Shown here: one piece after another, positions 22,918-35,862 of the stretch
Numbering within the stretch: the stretch's first letter is position 1
Layout: every line of letters begins with the position of its first letter
NCBI RefSeq assembly: GCF_000003815.2
Contig: NC_049990.1
Location: 20,077,002-20,137,001, forward strand
Reading direction: 5' to 3'
DNA: 60,000 nucleotides
Source of the DNA: Branchiostoma floridae
Taxonomy: Eukaryota; Chordata; Leptocardii; Amphioxiformes; Branchiostomatidae
Notes under the pieces: generated by a model
The model's input: only the letters and a program-made list of their open reading frames with translations
Told to the model about the DNA's origin: nothing
Database searches by the model: none
Position numbers and translations under genes: made by a program

Positions 22918-24980
22918 GGCCTTCGCCTTTTACACCGCCAGACAATCAGGGACTGATCCTTTGTTCGGTTTGATATTCCCGATGTCTGTAATCCTGTTCT
23001 TTCACACAGCTTAGTATTGTCCTTTGAAATGTTGTTTTAGCAGAGTCGAAGGTTTAAGTTATATAAGAACATTGTACTGATTTTGTTTTTCATACTGATT
23101 GCATTTGCACATCAAGACATTTTGGATCTAGCTCGTTTGAATTTGGCGTTTTCATCTGGACATTATCAATGGATTTGAAAGGTTAACGGAAGATATCTAT
23201 AAGCCCACAGTGTTTGATGTGAACATGGAAACCAGTGATTGTCTTCACTGTATTTAATCCTTTTTCGGCGTGTCACACATCGGTTATAAGTCTGGTAGAT
23301 TATAACGTTTAAGACTAGTAAGCCTACACAAACGTGCCAAAGTCAAAGAAAGGAAAACCGACTTGAGATAGAAAACTTCGGCTTAAACTACCATGTTCAA
23401 AACAATCTATGGCGGTTTTCCTCTTTTTTTCCCCCAAGTATGTGTACAATTTTCGGACCCATCTTTGTAGAACAATTTCAACAACGTTGGTGAACGTGGA
23501 AGATTTCATCAAGATCATTATGTATTTCAGCAAATCCACTAAAATGATTTCACATCGGTTGTTAAGTCGTGACGATATGGCGAACTAATGAGCTCTTGAA
23601 AATATGACATATACCAGTCTTGTGTGTGGACTAGACCTAGAGCTTAGGTTATATAAAGGTCTGAGCTGTTTACACCGCCAGACAATCAGGGACTGTTCCC
23701 TTGTTCGGTTTGATTTTCCCGATGTTTGTAATCCTGTTCTTTCACACAGCTTAGTGTGTTCTGCAAAAGGTGTTATGACAGAGTCGAGGGATTAATTTGT
23801 AGTGGTCTTGTTTTTCATGCTGATTGCATTTGCACAACAATTCTTGTTGGATCCAGATGGTTTTGAGTTTGGTGTCTTCATCCGAACATTATAAATGGAT
23901 TTTAAAGGTTAACGGAAGATATCTATAAGCCCATAGAGTTTGAAGTGGAAACCAGTGATTGTCTTCACTGTATCTAAGCCTCTGCGGTGTAACACAGATC
24001 TGTTATAAGGCTGGTAGATTATAACGTTCAATACTAGTACGCCTACACAAACGTGCCAAAGTCAAAGAAAGGAAAACCCACTTGAAATAGCAAAATTTGG
24101 CTTTAACTACGATGTTCAAAAAAATATATGGCGGGTTTCTTATTTTTTCCCCAAGTATTTGTGGCTAATCTTTGGGCCCATCTTCGTAGAACAGTTTAAA
24201 CAACGTTGGTAAACTTGGAAGATTTCATCAAGATTGTTTTGTATTTCAACAAATCCACTAAAATGATTTCACGGCGGTTGTAAAGTCGTGATGATATGGA
24301 GGACTAATAGCTCTTGAAAATATGAAATATCCGAGTCTTGTGTGTGGATGATGAGCTCTAGGTTATATGAAAGTCTAGGCCTTTTGCACCGCCAGACAAT
24401 CAGGGACTGTTCCGGATCCCTTGTTCGGTTTGATTTTCCCGATGTATGTGAACCTGTTCTTTCACACAGCTTAGTGTTGTTCTTCAAGAAGTTGTTATGG
24501 CAGAGTCGAAGGATTAAGTTGGATAAGACATTGTACTGATATTGTTTTTCATGCTGATTGCATTTGCACAACAATTCTTGTTGGAACCCGTTGTTTTTGA
24601 ATTTGGTGTTTTCATCCAAACATCACAAATAAATTTGAAAATTTAAAGGAAGATGTCTATAAGCCTATAGTGTTTGATGTGAACATGGAGACCAGTGATT
24701 GTCTGTACTAGCTGTTTTAAGCCTTTTTCGGCGTGCCGCACATCGGTCATAAGTTTGGTAGATTAAAAATGCTCAAGACTAGTACGCCTACACAAAAGTG
24801 CCAAAGTTAAAGAAAGGATAACCGACTTGAAATAGCAAAATTTGGCTTTAACTACGATGTTCAAAAAAATCTATGGCGGCCCCCCCCCAAGTATTTGTGG
24901 CCAATTTTTTGGACCCATCTTCGTAGAACAGTTTCAGCAATGTTAGTGAACTTGGGAGATTTCATCAAGATCGTTTTGTA
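22918..24980. repeat. Three tandem copies of the NHL upstream region
   Basis: The phrase ACACCGCCAGACAATCAGGG recurs near 22934, 23670 and 24388, each followed by TTCGGTTTGATTTTCCCGAT and later CCAAAGTCAAAGAAAGGA, a period of about 0.72-0.74 kb. The two outer copies keep TATA-like and 5'-leader text but no Cys-repeat exon. Confidence 0.75.
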
Positions 24981-25049
24981 TTTCAACAAATCCACTAGTG
25001 ATTTCACATCGGTTGTTAATAATTATCCCTATCTAGACCAAGCTTTTTC

Positions 25050-25775
25050 GGGATTCCTGGGACCGGGGGGGGGGGGGCTCTTTTGACCCCCCCTTCGTAA
25101 TTTCAAAACGGCTTAGGTTACGATCACCAAATTTAATGGAGATGATGTACTAGTAAAGTTTTATATTTTCTGTAATTATGGTATCGTTATGACGTAATAT
25201 GGCGTAATTGTGACGTCATAATGTCATATTTTGGGCTAAAATCGTCAAAATATGAAATTTCCGCTATACTTAAATGGTTTGAACAAAACGACGACTATAA
25301 AGGTTATCTTATTGGTGTCTAAGTCTGCCAAGTCTTTTGTTGCCAGTGACGACGACACTGACGTCTATATGACGTCAGAAAATGACGTCATTTGTCCGCC
25401 ATCTTGGATCGACAAGCTTGAATTTTCTAAAATACGACTTTTTCCACATATAAACCCAAAACCAAAAAGAAATGGAGTAAAAATGATCAAGTGATTGTGA
25501 AAATGAAAGATTTTGACGATATTTGAGTAAAAATAACATGTATTTATCGTTGAAAATGACATTGTCCGCCATCTTGGATTTTGGCCCATGACGTCATCAA
25601 ATTAGCATAAATAATGAATGTCTAATTAGAAATGTAATTTACAATTGCACAGGATGTTAATGATATAAATAAACAAGTTCGATCTAGCAATCAAACTATG
25701 AAATCCCATTATTCAAACTGAAATTAGTAAATTTGGGAAGATATGCCAGCCAGAAACCCGTTGCCATGGCAACAA
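25050..25775. mobile_element. TGACGTCA-rich repeat element at the centre of the divergent spacer
   Basis: Starts near a long G run (about 25065) and ends near TTGCCATGGCAAC (25760-25773). Inside are several TGACGTCA-type sites and CCGCCATCTTGGAT twice. A nearly identical copy is at 58520-59295 and a diverged relative at 7850-8105. The class is unknown; no terminal repeat is proved. Confidence 0.55.
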
Positions 25776-26765
25776 TAGCTCTTGAAAATATACGAGTCTT
25801 GTGTGTGTTCCCTTGTTCGGTTGGATTTTCCCGATGTTTATAATCCTGTTCTTTCACACAGCTTAGTGTTGTTCTGCAAAACGTTGTTATGGCAGTGTCG
25901 AAGGATTAAGTTGGATAAGACATTGTGCTGATGTAAAAAGCTCAGACTTTTATATAACCTAAGTTCTAGGTCTAGTCCACACACAAGACTCGTATATATC
26001 ATATAGTTAAGAGCTGTTAGTCCGCCATATCGTCACGACTTCAAAACTGACGTGAAATCATTTTAGTGGATTTGTTGAAATACAAAACGATCTTGATGAA
26101 ATCTTCCATGTTTACCAACGCTGTTGAAACTGTTCTCCGAAGACGGGTCCAAAGATTGGCCACAAATACGTGGGGAAAAGAGGAAAACCACCATAGATTG
26201 TTTTGAACATGATAGTTGTTGCCAAATTTTGCTATCTGAAGTCGGTTTTCCTTTCTTTAACTTTGGCACGTTTGTGTAGGCGTACTAGTCTTGAGCGCTA
26301 TAATCTACCAGATTCTTGAGAAAGACAATAAAGTCGAAACCGGTCGAATACCGTCTCTTGTCGTCATCCCATAGCTACGAATGAATCTACCAGACTTATA
26401 ACCGTTGGGTGACACACCGAAAAGGGGTTAAACTCAGTGAAGACAATCATTAATTTCCATGTGCACATCAAACACTATGGGCTTATAGGTATCTTACGCT
26501 GATCATTTATAATGTTCGGATGAAAAGGCCACATTGAAAACGAGATGGATAAAACAAGAATTGTTGTGCAAATGCAATCAGCATGAAAAACAAAATCAGT
26601 ACAATGTCTTATCCAACTTAATCCTTCGACTCTGCCATAACAACTTCTGCAGAACAACACTAAGCTGTGTGAAAGAACAGGATTACAAACATCGGGAAAA
26701 TCAAACCGAACAAGGGAACAGTCCTTGATTGTCTGGCGGTGTAAAAGGCGAATGCCATAATATGC

Positions 26766-26772
26766 TATATAA
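26766..26772 (+). promoter_or_regulatory. TATA box of NHL-2
   Basis: TATATAA, 107 nt before the NHL-2 ATG, in sequence matching the NHL-1 and NHL-3 promoters. Confidence 0.6.
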
Positions 26773-26878
26773 CTTGAAGGTACCTCCTCCACACATCAGG
26801 CACGTGTATGTCATATTATCAAGAGCTGCCAGACGACCACATCGCAAAGAGCTCACACCAAGGCTGCCCATAGACAAA

Positions 26879-29800
26879 ATGTCAGAAGAGGATATGATGG
26901 AAGCAAAGGGGGAGGCAAACATGACTGAAGGAAGCGTCCGTAGGCAAGCTAGCAGTGATGGGGATCCTTGCTCTCAGTGTTATTCTATGCATCCCTGCAC
27001 GAAGGTTTCGTACGTAAAGTCCTGTGGGCAGTGCTATTCTCTGAATCCCTGTGACCAGGCCTGTTCTCGTAAATACGGGAGAAAAGATGGCGATGATCTA
27101 ACCGCCAAAAGTGGGGCCAAGTCCTGTAGTCAGTGTTATTCTCTGAATCCCTGTGACCAGACCTGTTCTCTTATATACCAGCGAAAAGATGACGATGACC
27201 AATACCTCAATATTGGGTCCGAGGCTAGAAGCGGACAGGATAACAGCATCAGCCCTGTCGAGCACAGAGACGAGGATCACAAAGGGTTTCTGGAGACAAA
27301 TTCAGAAGAGCAGGAGGTAAAAGAGACATTGGACGAGACGAAAACAGCTTCAAGCAACAGCAAAGACAGACCTTTGAACTTGAAGGGATGTAACGCGGAC
27401 ATAGTTGTTACAGTCCTACGACAGGAGAATGAGTTACTGCGCCGGAGAACCAACAACCAACATCCAAATATTGTCGACGTCGCCTCAGATAATGAGACCA
27501 TAGAACCTTATATCATTTCGTATATGTGCCCGAATCTTACGCATGAAGAAGCTGAGTGTCACTCATCGATGCACCAAGATGATGCACAGAAGAATTGTGC
27601 ACATCCTACAAATCCGGAAAATGTTACACAGCCTCGAAATCCGGAGAATGGTGCACAGCCTCAAAATCCGGAGAACGTCCTGGTGTCCAACTCGTTATAC
27701 GTGCCAAATATTCCAAAACAAGCAGCTTACGGTAAGAAATGTCTACTTTTTATCTCCAGGAAAAATTGAAATATTGCTTGGAATGTGGCTCTGTGTGCGT
27801 GTTTGTTTATCTGCTTTTGTTTCTTGATTTTTTGTGGTCAGCATAACTGTAGGTGTTGGGTCAAGATGAAAGTCAAGGTAGATTTAATTTTGGGCCTCCT
27901 AGTATGTAAGCTTGGTACTGCAGCAGAACATGCCATGGTCTTGATATTTTAGTGGAAGATGTCTTGTGATGTAAAGGTGCATTGTCATTACACTTGCGTC
28001 AAGTTTGCGTCACAGCGGGGTTCGAAAGATACTCAACGAATTTCAAAGATAAAGAACGAATTTTCTTACTTTTGTGTATTTTGTCGTCTTCTAAGTCATA
28101 CTTTTTCATGTACCATAATATCAAAACTATTTTAAAAATCGGAGAAAATAACAAAACTTCTACGCAATGAACGAACTCCATTATGCAAATAAGTTCATGA
28201 TTTTCATAATTAATGCAAACTGCCATAAGTCTAATAAAATCTAAATGATTGGATTGTCAAAATTTGACCTGTGCAAGTTCGTTAAAGGTGCACATAACCA
28301 AGCATAGATTATGCAGATGTAAAAGACATTTGCAGAATCAGAGTATTTCATGGAGATATGAGCTCTCTAAACTCTTGTATTACTTAACCCTATTAAATAT
28401 GTTTCGTTATCATGTTTTTGATACATATGGATCAGACAATAGATCAAATGTTTCATTTTTTCAAATCTATAGAAGAAATTTGGTGTATTTTGGCTCTGCA
28501 TAGATGCCTTTCTGTTTTGAATTGTGATATGTATAGTGTTACTAGACTGATCTTGTACTGAAGTATATGGGAAGGTATCCCTTGTCAACATACTTTTGTT
28601 ATTTTGACTGTATCTGTCTGTTTTCGGCTCAATTCTCTACTAACGCCTTGAAACTGTTGTGAAATTTTGCAGGATTAACTTGTCGGCGTGTGAGCGTTGT
28701 TGCATCAGTAGCTATCTTATGTGTGATGTTGATTACGTGCTGCCTCTTTGTCGGGTTATACATCGACACCGACATCCAGAACGCTCAAAAGGTAAGCCTA
28801 CATCTTGTTTTCCTTTCTTGATAAGTATTGATCTTATGTTGGAAATATTTGTTTTGGGTAGACATATTTCAATGTGAAACATTATGCACACTGCAAACAA
28901 TGTTGGTTTACTTAATACTTACTTACTCCGGCAAGCTCGCTCGGAGTCTCCACATAACCAGTTTCCTCCACCCCTCTTTGTCATCCATCGGTGCGGGAAG
29001 TTGTTGCATGTCCAGACCGGTGTCTTCAGCAAGCTGCTTAGTGTATGATTTACGCGGTCTTCCCCTGCCCCTGTTTCCGTGGTTCGGATTCCACAGTTAC
29101 TGTAACAGTTTGTGCACTACTTCATCATTTTTCCTCCAGCAGTGACCTGCAAAACGCAGTCTCCTTTGCCGAATAGTTTCGGCTATCGGCGGTATATCCT
29201 TGTAAAGGACCTTGTTTGAAATTCTTTGTCTCCATGAGATGTTTAGGACAGATCTCAGCATTCTCGTATATGTGCCGTTGAGTCTTCTCTCTAGGGCTTT
29301 TGTCAGAGTCCAACATTCTGACCCATAGAGGAGAATTGACTCTACTGCTGCTCTAAAGAAACTGATTTTAGTTGTTGGACTTAAATCGGTTTTCCATATA
29401 ACTGACATTTTACTCATGGCTCCCCAAGCTAGAGCAATTCTGACATCCACATCTTTACTAGAGTTTCTTATCCATGAACCGAAGTACTTGGAGTCTTTCA
29501 CGCAGGCAAGTGCCTGACCTTTTGTTGAGATCAGGGTTCCTTCAGGTTGATTGAACACCATATACTCAGTTTTTGTATCGTTGGCATGTAGGCCAACAAT
29601 TTTGGAGGCATTTTCAACCTTGTGCAAGAATGACTGTGCTTCTAGTACTATGTTCGAAGTAAGGGCTATATCATCTGCAAAGTCTGTGTCAGTTAGTAAC
29701 TCAGCTGGGTGTCTACTGCAGGGGCTAGGGGGCCTTGGTCCAAGATGGCGGCTTCCTTTGGAGTTTCCATGATTGTGGTGGGAATCCATCCTAATCCTCA

Positions 29801-32800
29801 ACATGGATAGCCATTGGAAGCCGAAAAACTACCACAGCACATAGAGTAGATAGGGTTTACAGTGATTTTCAGTTTATTTTTGGTTTCTGTCGACTAGATA
29901 GTGACAAATTTTCAGTCATCCGGAATAAGGCATGGGCTGCCCTCCCGCCCTTTGCATCTGAGTTCTCGGACATTTTTCCTTCGTTACTCGGCGCTGGAAG
30001 TTTCCTTCATCCCGGATATCAAGCCACCCCTGCTACTGTCTGCCGAGGAGTAAACCTCGTTAATAAATCCTGCTTTATTTCACGGGAAGTGGAGGTTCAA
30101 GCGGCATTCATCGACAGACTGGTGATAAAATGGCGCTGGACCTGTGACTACGCAGAGGATTGGACCTGCTCGGCGACGGTAGTTCCTGTGACAACCATCA
30201 ACAAACTGAAGGTTTTTCATGCACGCACCGAACATATCGTTCTTGAACTGGTACAACAATGGGTAGGCACACCTGCCCCAGTTAGAGGGGAACTGTGAAA
30301 AAATGACATTGACAGGAGGAGTTGCGACCCCTGGCATTACAACTCGCAATAGAAAGAGTCAAAACATGACTAGCTTTCCCAACCTCGAAAATTCGTCATG
30401 CGGTATTGTAAAGGAAAAACTGCTCAGATGCAAGAAAACCTTGCTAGTATCAACTTTTAACACTAGAACCCTGAACTCAGCTTCCAAATTGGGTGAAACT
30501 GCTGCATTGGCAAACGAGTATAGCATTGATATTGTGTGTATACAGGAGCACAGATTATGTCATGATGATGTTATTATTCAGCACAAGGATATGGGTAATG
30601 GCTGGAAATTACTCATAAGTTCTGCAGAAAAAGGGTCAAATAATGCAACAATTGGAGGTGTTGGCTTATTACTTAGCCCGAAAGCTTATAAATGTTTAAA
30701 CTCTGTTGAAAGCATTTGCCCTAGGATTATTGTTGCAAATTCTGAAGGAAATCCAGCCACTACCGTGATATCATGTTATAGCCCCACTAATGCGACAGAT
30801 GAAGAAGAGGTCAGAGAGTTCTACTCGGCTCTTGCTGACACAGTAAAAGAAATTCCTAAACATAATGTTTGCATTGTGGGAGGGGACATGAATGCAAAGA
30901 TAGGTCAACCAGATTCTAAAGGATCTAGTTATCATAGCGAAACTAACAGAAATGGCAAATACCTCCTAGAATTCATAAATGAATGCAACATGTTTAACCT
31001 CAGCATTAACTACACCAAGAAAAAAGGGAAACTTTGGAGTTTTTCCTATCCCAACGGTGAACGTGCCCAGATTGACTACCTTCTAATTAACAAAAAATGG
31101 AGGAACAGTGCACTTAACTGCGAAGCATATAATAGCTTTTCAAATATTAAATCTGACCATAGGATAGTAACAGCTAAATTCAGACTGAGTTTGAGAGCAC
31201 CTAAACGACAATCTGAAAGGGGCACAAGATACGACTGGGGTAAACTACTAAATGACGCTGAAGTTAATGTAGCATATACAAATGAAGACAAGAGGAAATT
31301 TGACCTTGATGAGACCAAAAATGCTAACTCAATCTATGCAAATGTCATAAGAGCACACGAAGAAGCAGCAGATTTACATGTCCCAATTAAGCCAAAAGTA
31401 AGGAAGCGTGCGCCCTGGGCTGAGGATAAGAACATTTTGGATAAACGGGAAGCTCTAAGGAAGGCAACTGTAGAACAAAAGAGCGAAGTCGAGATAAACA
31501 AAATGAAGGATGAGCTTGACAAAGCATATGAGCAGGAACTTACATAAAGCAAAAGACTACAGTGATCCAAAGTGCCCACGAAGAACATAGAGGAGCACTG
31601 GCATGGGCCACTGTAAATGAAATAACCTCGAGAAAGAAAACCAAACAAGGGATGTTAAAGGCAAAAAGCCAACAAGAGAGAGTTAATCTATGGCATGATC
31701 ATTTTTCCAAACTTCTCGGTCAACCTCCCAACATTGTAAATATACCTGTTGTACCAGTTATTGATTACATATTACCAATCAACACAAGTGACTTCACTAG
31801 GGAGGAACTTATGGACTGTATCAAGACTTTTAACAATGGTAAAACCCCTGGCCTTGACAATATACCAATAGAAGTCTGAAAGACTGAAGCCCTGATTGAC
31901 CCTCTACTCGAAATTTGCAATAGAACATTTCATCAGGATAGAGCAGATGTCTGGGTAAGTAGTGGAATACTTCCACTACCAAAAAAGGGTGATCTTGGCT
32001 ATACAACAAACTATAGGGGAATTAGTTTGTCAGTTACAGCAGCTAAAATCTACAACAAAATGCTTTTGCTGAGGATCAGACCTCATGTGGAACCACTACT
32101 TAGAGACAACCAGAATGGTTTTCGGCCTGGCAGGTCAACCTTATCCCAAATATTAGCATTGAGAAGGCTTATTGAAGGAATTGAGGATCAAAACCTGAAA
32201 GCAGTTATAACATTTATTGACTTCAGTAAGGCTTTTGATTCTATTCACCGTCAGAAGCTAATGGAAATTTTGAGAGGGTATGGTATATCAGACATAATCG
32301 TAGAGGCTATAAATATTCTTTATGTAGATACAAAAGCTAAAGTGCTCTCACCAGACGGTGAAACAGAGTTTTTCCAAATAACCGCTGGTGTCCTACAAGG
32401 TGATACCTTAGCTCCCTTCCTTTTTATAGTGGCTTTGGATTATGCAATGAGACAGGCCACAGAGCAACCTGAGCTCACGGGTTTTGTACTTAAACCAAGA
32501 AGAATGTTGGTTTAAAGTGCATTTAATTTCAACTTAGAGAATACTTTCTGGGTATTTTTACTTTTCTCCACTAAAAAGATAAATTGCATTCATTAGAATT
32601 AATAATAAATTCCGACTGAATTACTCGGTTTTCTTCAGCTATCTAACCCAATCGCTCTGACCACATGGATTTAGGACAAGTATGAAGAAAAAAAGCTGAT
32701 ATCACCCCCCGTCTCGGTTAAGAGAAATTTGGTGCTCTCTGACGCTCTGCTTTATTAAATAGATATTACAAAACATTTGTGTTATAAAATGTTAACACCC

Positions 32801-35707
32801 TCTAACAAAACTGTTATAGGACTCAATATGAATATGTTGTGAAACTTCTGATGGCAAATACTGGGTGTCATGTGGTCTAAGAATCTGGTACAGAACGTTT
32901 CTCAATGTAAGACTTACATCTGTTGGAGGAGTCAATTATATATTACGGGTGGGGACTTTGTTGCCGTTTTTTTGCTAAGATTTTGACGACTTTTTCCATC
33001 TGAGATATCCAACTATTTAAACATTTTGTAACCTCCATGAAATGTCATGGAGGTTATATTTTCAATAGCGTTTGTCTGTCAACAAGATAACTCAAGAACG
33101 GCTAGATGGATTGGTTTCATACTTGGTGTGTTGGTCGGGTGGGATGAAAGCTGGTAATGATTACATTTTTGGCCTCTCTAGCAACTTTCCTTGGTACTGC
33201 AGCTCAACTTTCGGTGTTGCTATCTCGTGCTCTGAACAAGCTATGGTCACGAATTTTGAGGTCGCCGAACTCTAGTTTCTATGACTTTCTAAATATTTCA
33301 TATAGTATTCCCACAGGTTAGAGTAGTTCTAATGTCGAATTTAATTAGTTTATAATGTACTTCAATAAGATTCACCATTCACTGTAACATGTTAGAACAT
33401 TTTGTAATGATTCAGTGGGATGATAATAATTAAAAGCAATTCACATATTCTAGAAATATACACCTGCAGACAATAAAAACAGCTTAGCACCTACCTTCTA
33501 TGGGCTATCTACCATTTGAAAAATGATTCAAATTCGTAGTCAGATTCTCATAGATGTTTAATTATTGTTCTAAATAAAGATTTATATGTGTATTGAATTC
33601 CCGTAACAGGCTTTGGCTGATAGTGGCGGATTCGGGGGTACGGGGTTAACAGCAACTTCCGGGAACTTGCGAGAGGTCACAATGTCCTCAGCAACCTTCA
33701 ACAGCTCACAAGGTGAATGGGTAGCCTGTAGGCTAAAGAAAGGCAATGTGTAAATTATGTGTTCCTACACTTACTGTTACTTCATGTTTACAATTAATGA
33801 ATTGTTGAATATCTTCCTTAAATATTTTGCATCCATAATTGTTTTAATAAATATGTACAAAATATACATGTTAGACATAACAACGTTCTTTATACCAATT
33901 ATCTGTAATTAGCCTACGTTTCGCTGAGCGCATGTCGAATTCCTCATGGTAAAAACTGATTACACTTGATGTCCCTGTAGCTCACCTGGCAGGTAGAAGC
34001 CTCACAGTTGAGGTCCTGGTTGGTAACTAAGAAGGGAAGGGCATCACTTGTTTGGGGCTGCTCCCATCTCACTGAAGAGACATATAAAATGGGTTCTTGT
34101 TTTCACTTGATGAGCTAGCAACCCTTTCCTGTAAAATAAACCTTACTACTGAAATAGGAAGGACCTCCTCGTTGACTTATTCTACGTTACTTTGTAGAAC
34201 TGTATGGTCCAGTGACTACCCAAACTAATGAAAGTATTCATGGGTGTACATGTTCGAGTTTCCTTAGAATGTATTGGGGATAGGACAAGCCGTAGATAAT
34301 CAGCTAGTTCGAAGTTACCACACGAACCTTACAACCCAATCTGTTGTGCTATCTGTAGCTTCTACACCTAATGTAGACCCCTTAGAGACGCCACACCACA
34401 CGCCATCTACAACGCTGCTAACGACTTTTACATCAGCAAGGATGTCCACCCGCCAAACGACTAGTACTATGCCCTTTGGCACAAACAAACCGGAACCGGA
34501 CGTTTACACCAATGGTGTACTTACACCGACACCATCCACGCATAAGGGTATGTCATCTTTAACAAAAAGATAGAATGGAATTTTGATATTTGATAGACAC
34601 ATGTATTTAGCGCTGTCTAATTTATCCACCTGGTTATGGGAGTGGTAACTTCTAAGCTGTTTGTTTGTATGTTTGTTTACTATAGTCTGTATGGAACTGA
34701 ACGTGACTGAACACCTGGGCTCATAATTACAACTACCTAAATGAGCAAAGATGATAGTTCTATTTTACTGTGCGTCAACATCTTGATTGTTAACATCATT
34801 AACGGAATACAGTATTTGTATCTTCGGTTTAAGTTCCATGGCCAATTGTATCATTACAGAAAGCCGTGGCAGTATCGTGAACTCGAAGAAGATCACTTTC
34901 GGTGGGAAGGGAACAGGCCCAGGGAAGTTTAAAGGTTTTACTAAAGTGGTTGTGTCCAGATACAATGAAATTTTTGTAGCTGATGGAGGCAACAAACGGA
35001 TCCAGGTCTTCGGCATGAACGGGACCTTTCTCCGCCTCTTCCCAGCGGTAGTACCCGGTGTAACTGCAAAAACAATGTACCCTACCGATGTCACCATTGA
35101 CGGAAAGGGAAATGTATGGGTAGTGGGTTTCTTCGTTGACTCAAAGCGTCGGCAAAAATGTGTGTTAGTTAAGTACAATCGGGAGGGTCAACCAGCACTC
35201 AATAGCGCAAACTTGCTACCATGCACATATGAATACTTGGTAAGCGTTACCTTTGACGCGGTAAACAACAAAGTCATTGTGGCTGCGGACACTGATATCT
35301 ATATCTTTTCACCAGACGACTCCAAGTATGATAGAAAGTTTAAATCATTGAAGTTAGCAAGGTGCGTTACATCGGACAAAGAGGGTAATATAATTACAGC
35401 AGAAGGGGTTGGAGTTCACGTGTACAATCACACTGGACATCTGCTGTTCAGGATCCTATGGAAGGCAAAAGGCGTGCGTATTGATTATCCACAAGGTGTC
35501 TACAGAGACAGTTTGGGGAACATCATCATAGGGAGCGTGGCACACAGGGTAGACATGTACAGATACAATGGGACGTATGTCCGCACCGTCGTTGAGTTTA
35601 GATTACCATGGGACTTTGCTGTAGGACCCGAAGGACAGTTGGTGGTGACTACAAGGAAGACCAAAAACCTTGTAACAATTTTTCCACGCCATACTTTGAT
35701 GCCGTAA
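26879..35707 (+). CDS. NHL-2: type II membrane protein with Cys repeats, stalk and NHL propeller
   Basis: Plus-strand exons 26879-27731, 28673-28791, 33610-33712, 34359-34547 and 34860-35707 sum to 2112 nt, 703 residues. The domain order is that of NHL-1: three CxQCYSxxPC repeats, acidic linker, membrane helix ([20 protein letters not shown]), Thr/Ser/Pro stalk, NHL propeller. It has fewer nonapeptide repeats than NHL-1, which largely explains the shorter first exon (853 versus 880 nt). The stalk exon acceptor at 34357-34358 was chosen because only it keeps phase 1; the upstream AG before TTACC would break the frame. Intron 2 holds a complete LINE insertion, yet all exons and splice sites are intact. 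It runs divergently from NHL-1, 4.1 kb between start codons. Confidence 0.8.
28924..29718 (-). pseudogene. LINE polymerase, C-terminal half
   Basis: The minus-strand frame begins just after the inversion junction and holds the catalytic FADD of the palm, then RRLRFAGHCWRK and a GRGRPRK tail typical of non-LTR polymerases. An in-frame TAA at 29097-29099 interrupts it; the frame then stays open to a stop near 28924, beside the tail of the element. Confidence 0.75.
30303..31547 (+). pseudogene. LINE apurinic endonuclease domain
   Basis: A 414-codon frame with the exonuclease-endonuclease-phosphatase fold signatures: STFNTRTLN near the start, IQEHR, the GGDMNAKIG motif, and SDHRIV near the end. 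It nicks target DNA for target-primed insertion. The frame is lost at about 31545, where the polymerase continues in another frame. The stretch 29719-30302 before it is probably the 5' leader of the element. Confidence 0.8.
31562..32502 (+). pseudogene. LINE polymerase, N-terminal half
   Basis: The frame shows NYRGISL, NGFRPGRST and the FIDFSKAFD motif A of non-LTR reverse transcriptase, and is cut off at the inversion breakpoint. A TGA at 31877-31879 sits where a Trp codon is expected, a likely G-to-A nonsense change. Confidence 0.75.
33966..34145 (+). mobile_element. Candidate tRNA-derived SINE
   Basis: TGTAGCTCACCTGG at 33976 fits a pol III A box (TRGCNNAGYNGG, one mismatch), and GGTCCTGGTT about 38 nt on is a weak B box. 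It lies in intron 3 of NHL-2. No counterpart is seen in NHL-1 or NHL-3. A real tRNA is unlikely because no cloverleaf could be drawn. Confidence 0.35.
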
Positions 35708-35862
35708 TTACTTTTGCCAGGAAGGTTGCTTTCGATAGAATTCATGTGTCTGTCCGTCTGTAAAGATGATATCAAGGGAAGGAATGGATTGTCTTGATAA
35801 TTGGTTGGTGTTCATAAGACCTCAAAGTATTTGATTTCGGGCCCCTAGCAACTTTCTGTGGT

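Larger units (their letters stand above)
15830..24980. repeat. Left arm of a large inverted duplication (NHL-1 side)
   Basis: Reading inward, this arm matches the reverse complement of 25780-37540: 15830-16140 with about 37090-37540, 17410-17560 with 36000-36180, the whole NHL-1 gene with NHL-2, and the upstream copies with 25.8-26.75 kb. Introns differ by insertions; the arms are clearly older than the NHL-1/NHL-3 split. Confidence 0.8.
28911..32502 (-). mobile_element. 5'-inverted (twin-primed) RTE-like LINE, 12-bp target duplication
   Basis: The exact 12-mer AATGTTGGTTTA flanks the insert at 28899-28910 and 32503-32514; NHL-1 has the uninterrupted site. The 3' half (about 28911-29718) lies on the minus strand and ends in an AGTA-type microsatellite tail straight after the stop. 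The 5' half (about 29719-32502) is inverted, on the plus strand. This is the pattern of twin priming known from L1. Endonuclease and polymerase frames carry at least one frameshift and two stops, so the copy is dead. The short repeat tail and no visible separate ORF1 suggest RTE or a relative. Confidence 0.85.

Noticed and set aside
22796-22945. Earlier Met (MSGGVKGEG) as the start of the NHL proteins.
   Set aside because: The upstream frame is not shared by NHL-3 and covers the conserved TATA box, so it is promoter and leader, not protein.
30089-30298. 70-codon frame before the LINE endonuclease (MEVQAAFIDRL).
   Set aside because: Lies in the 5' leader of the element and shows no gag-like zinc motif; too weak to call an ORF1.
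33966-34030. A functional tRNA gene.
   Set aside because: The A box fits but the B box is poor and no cloverleaf or anticodon stem could be drawn; kept only as a possible SINE head.
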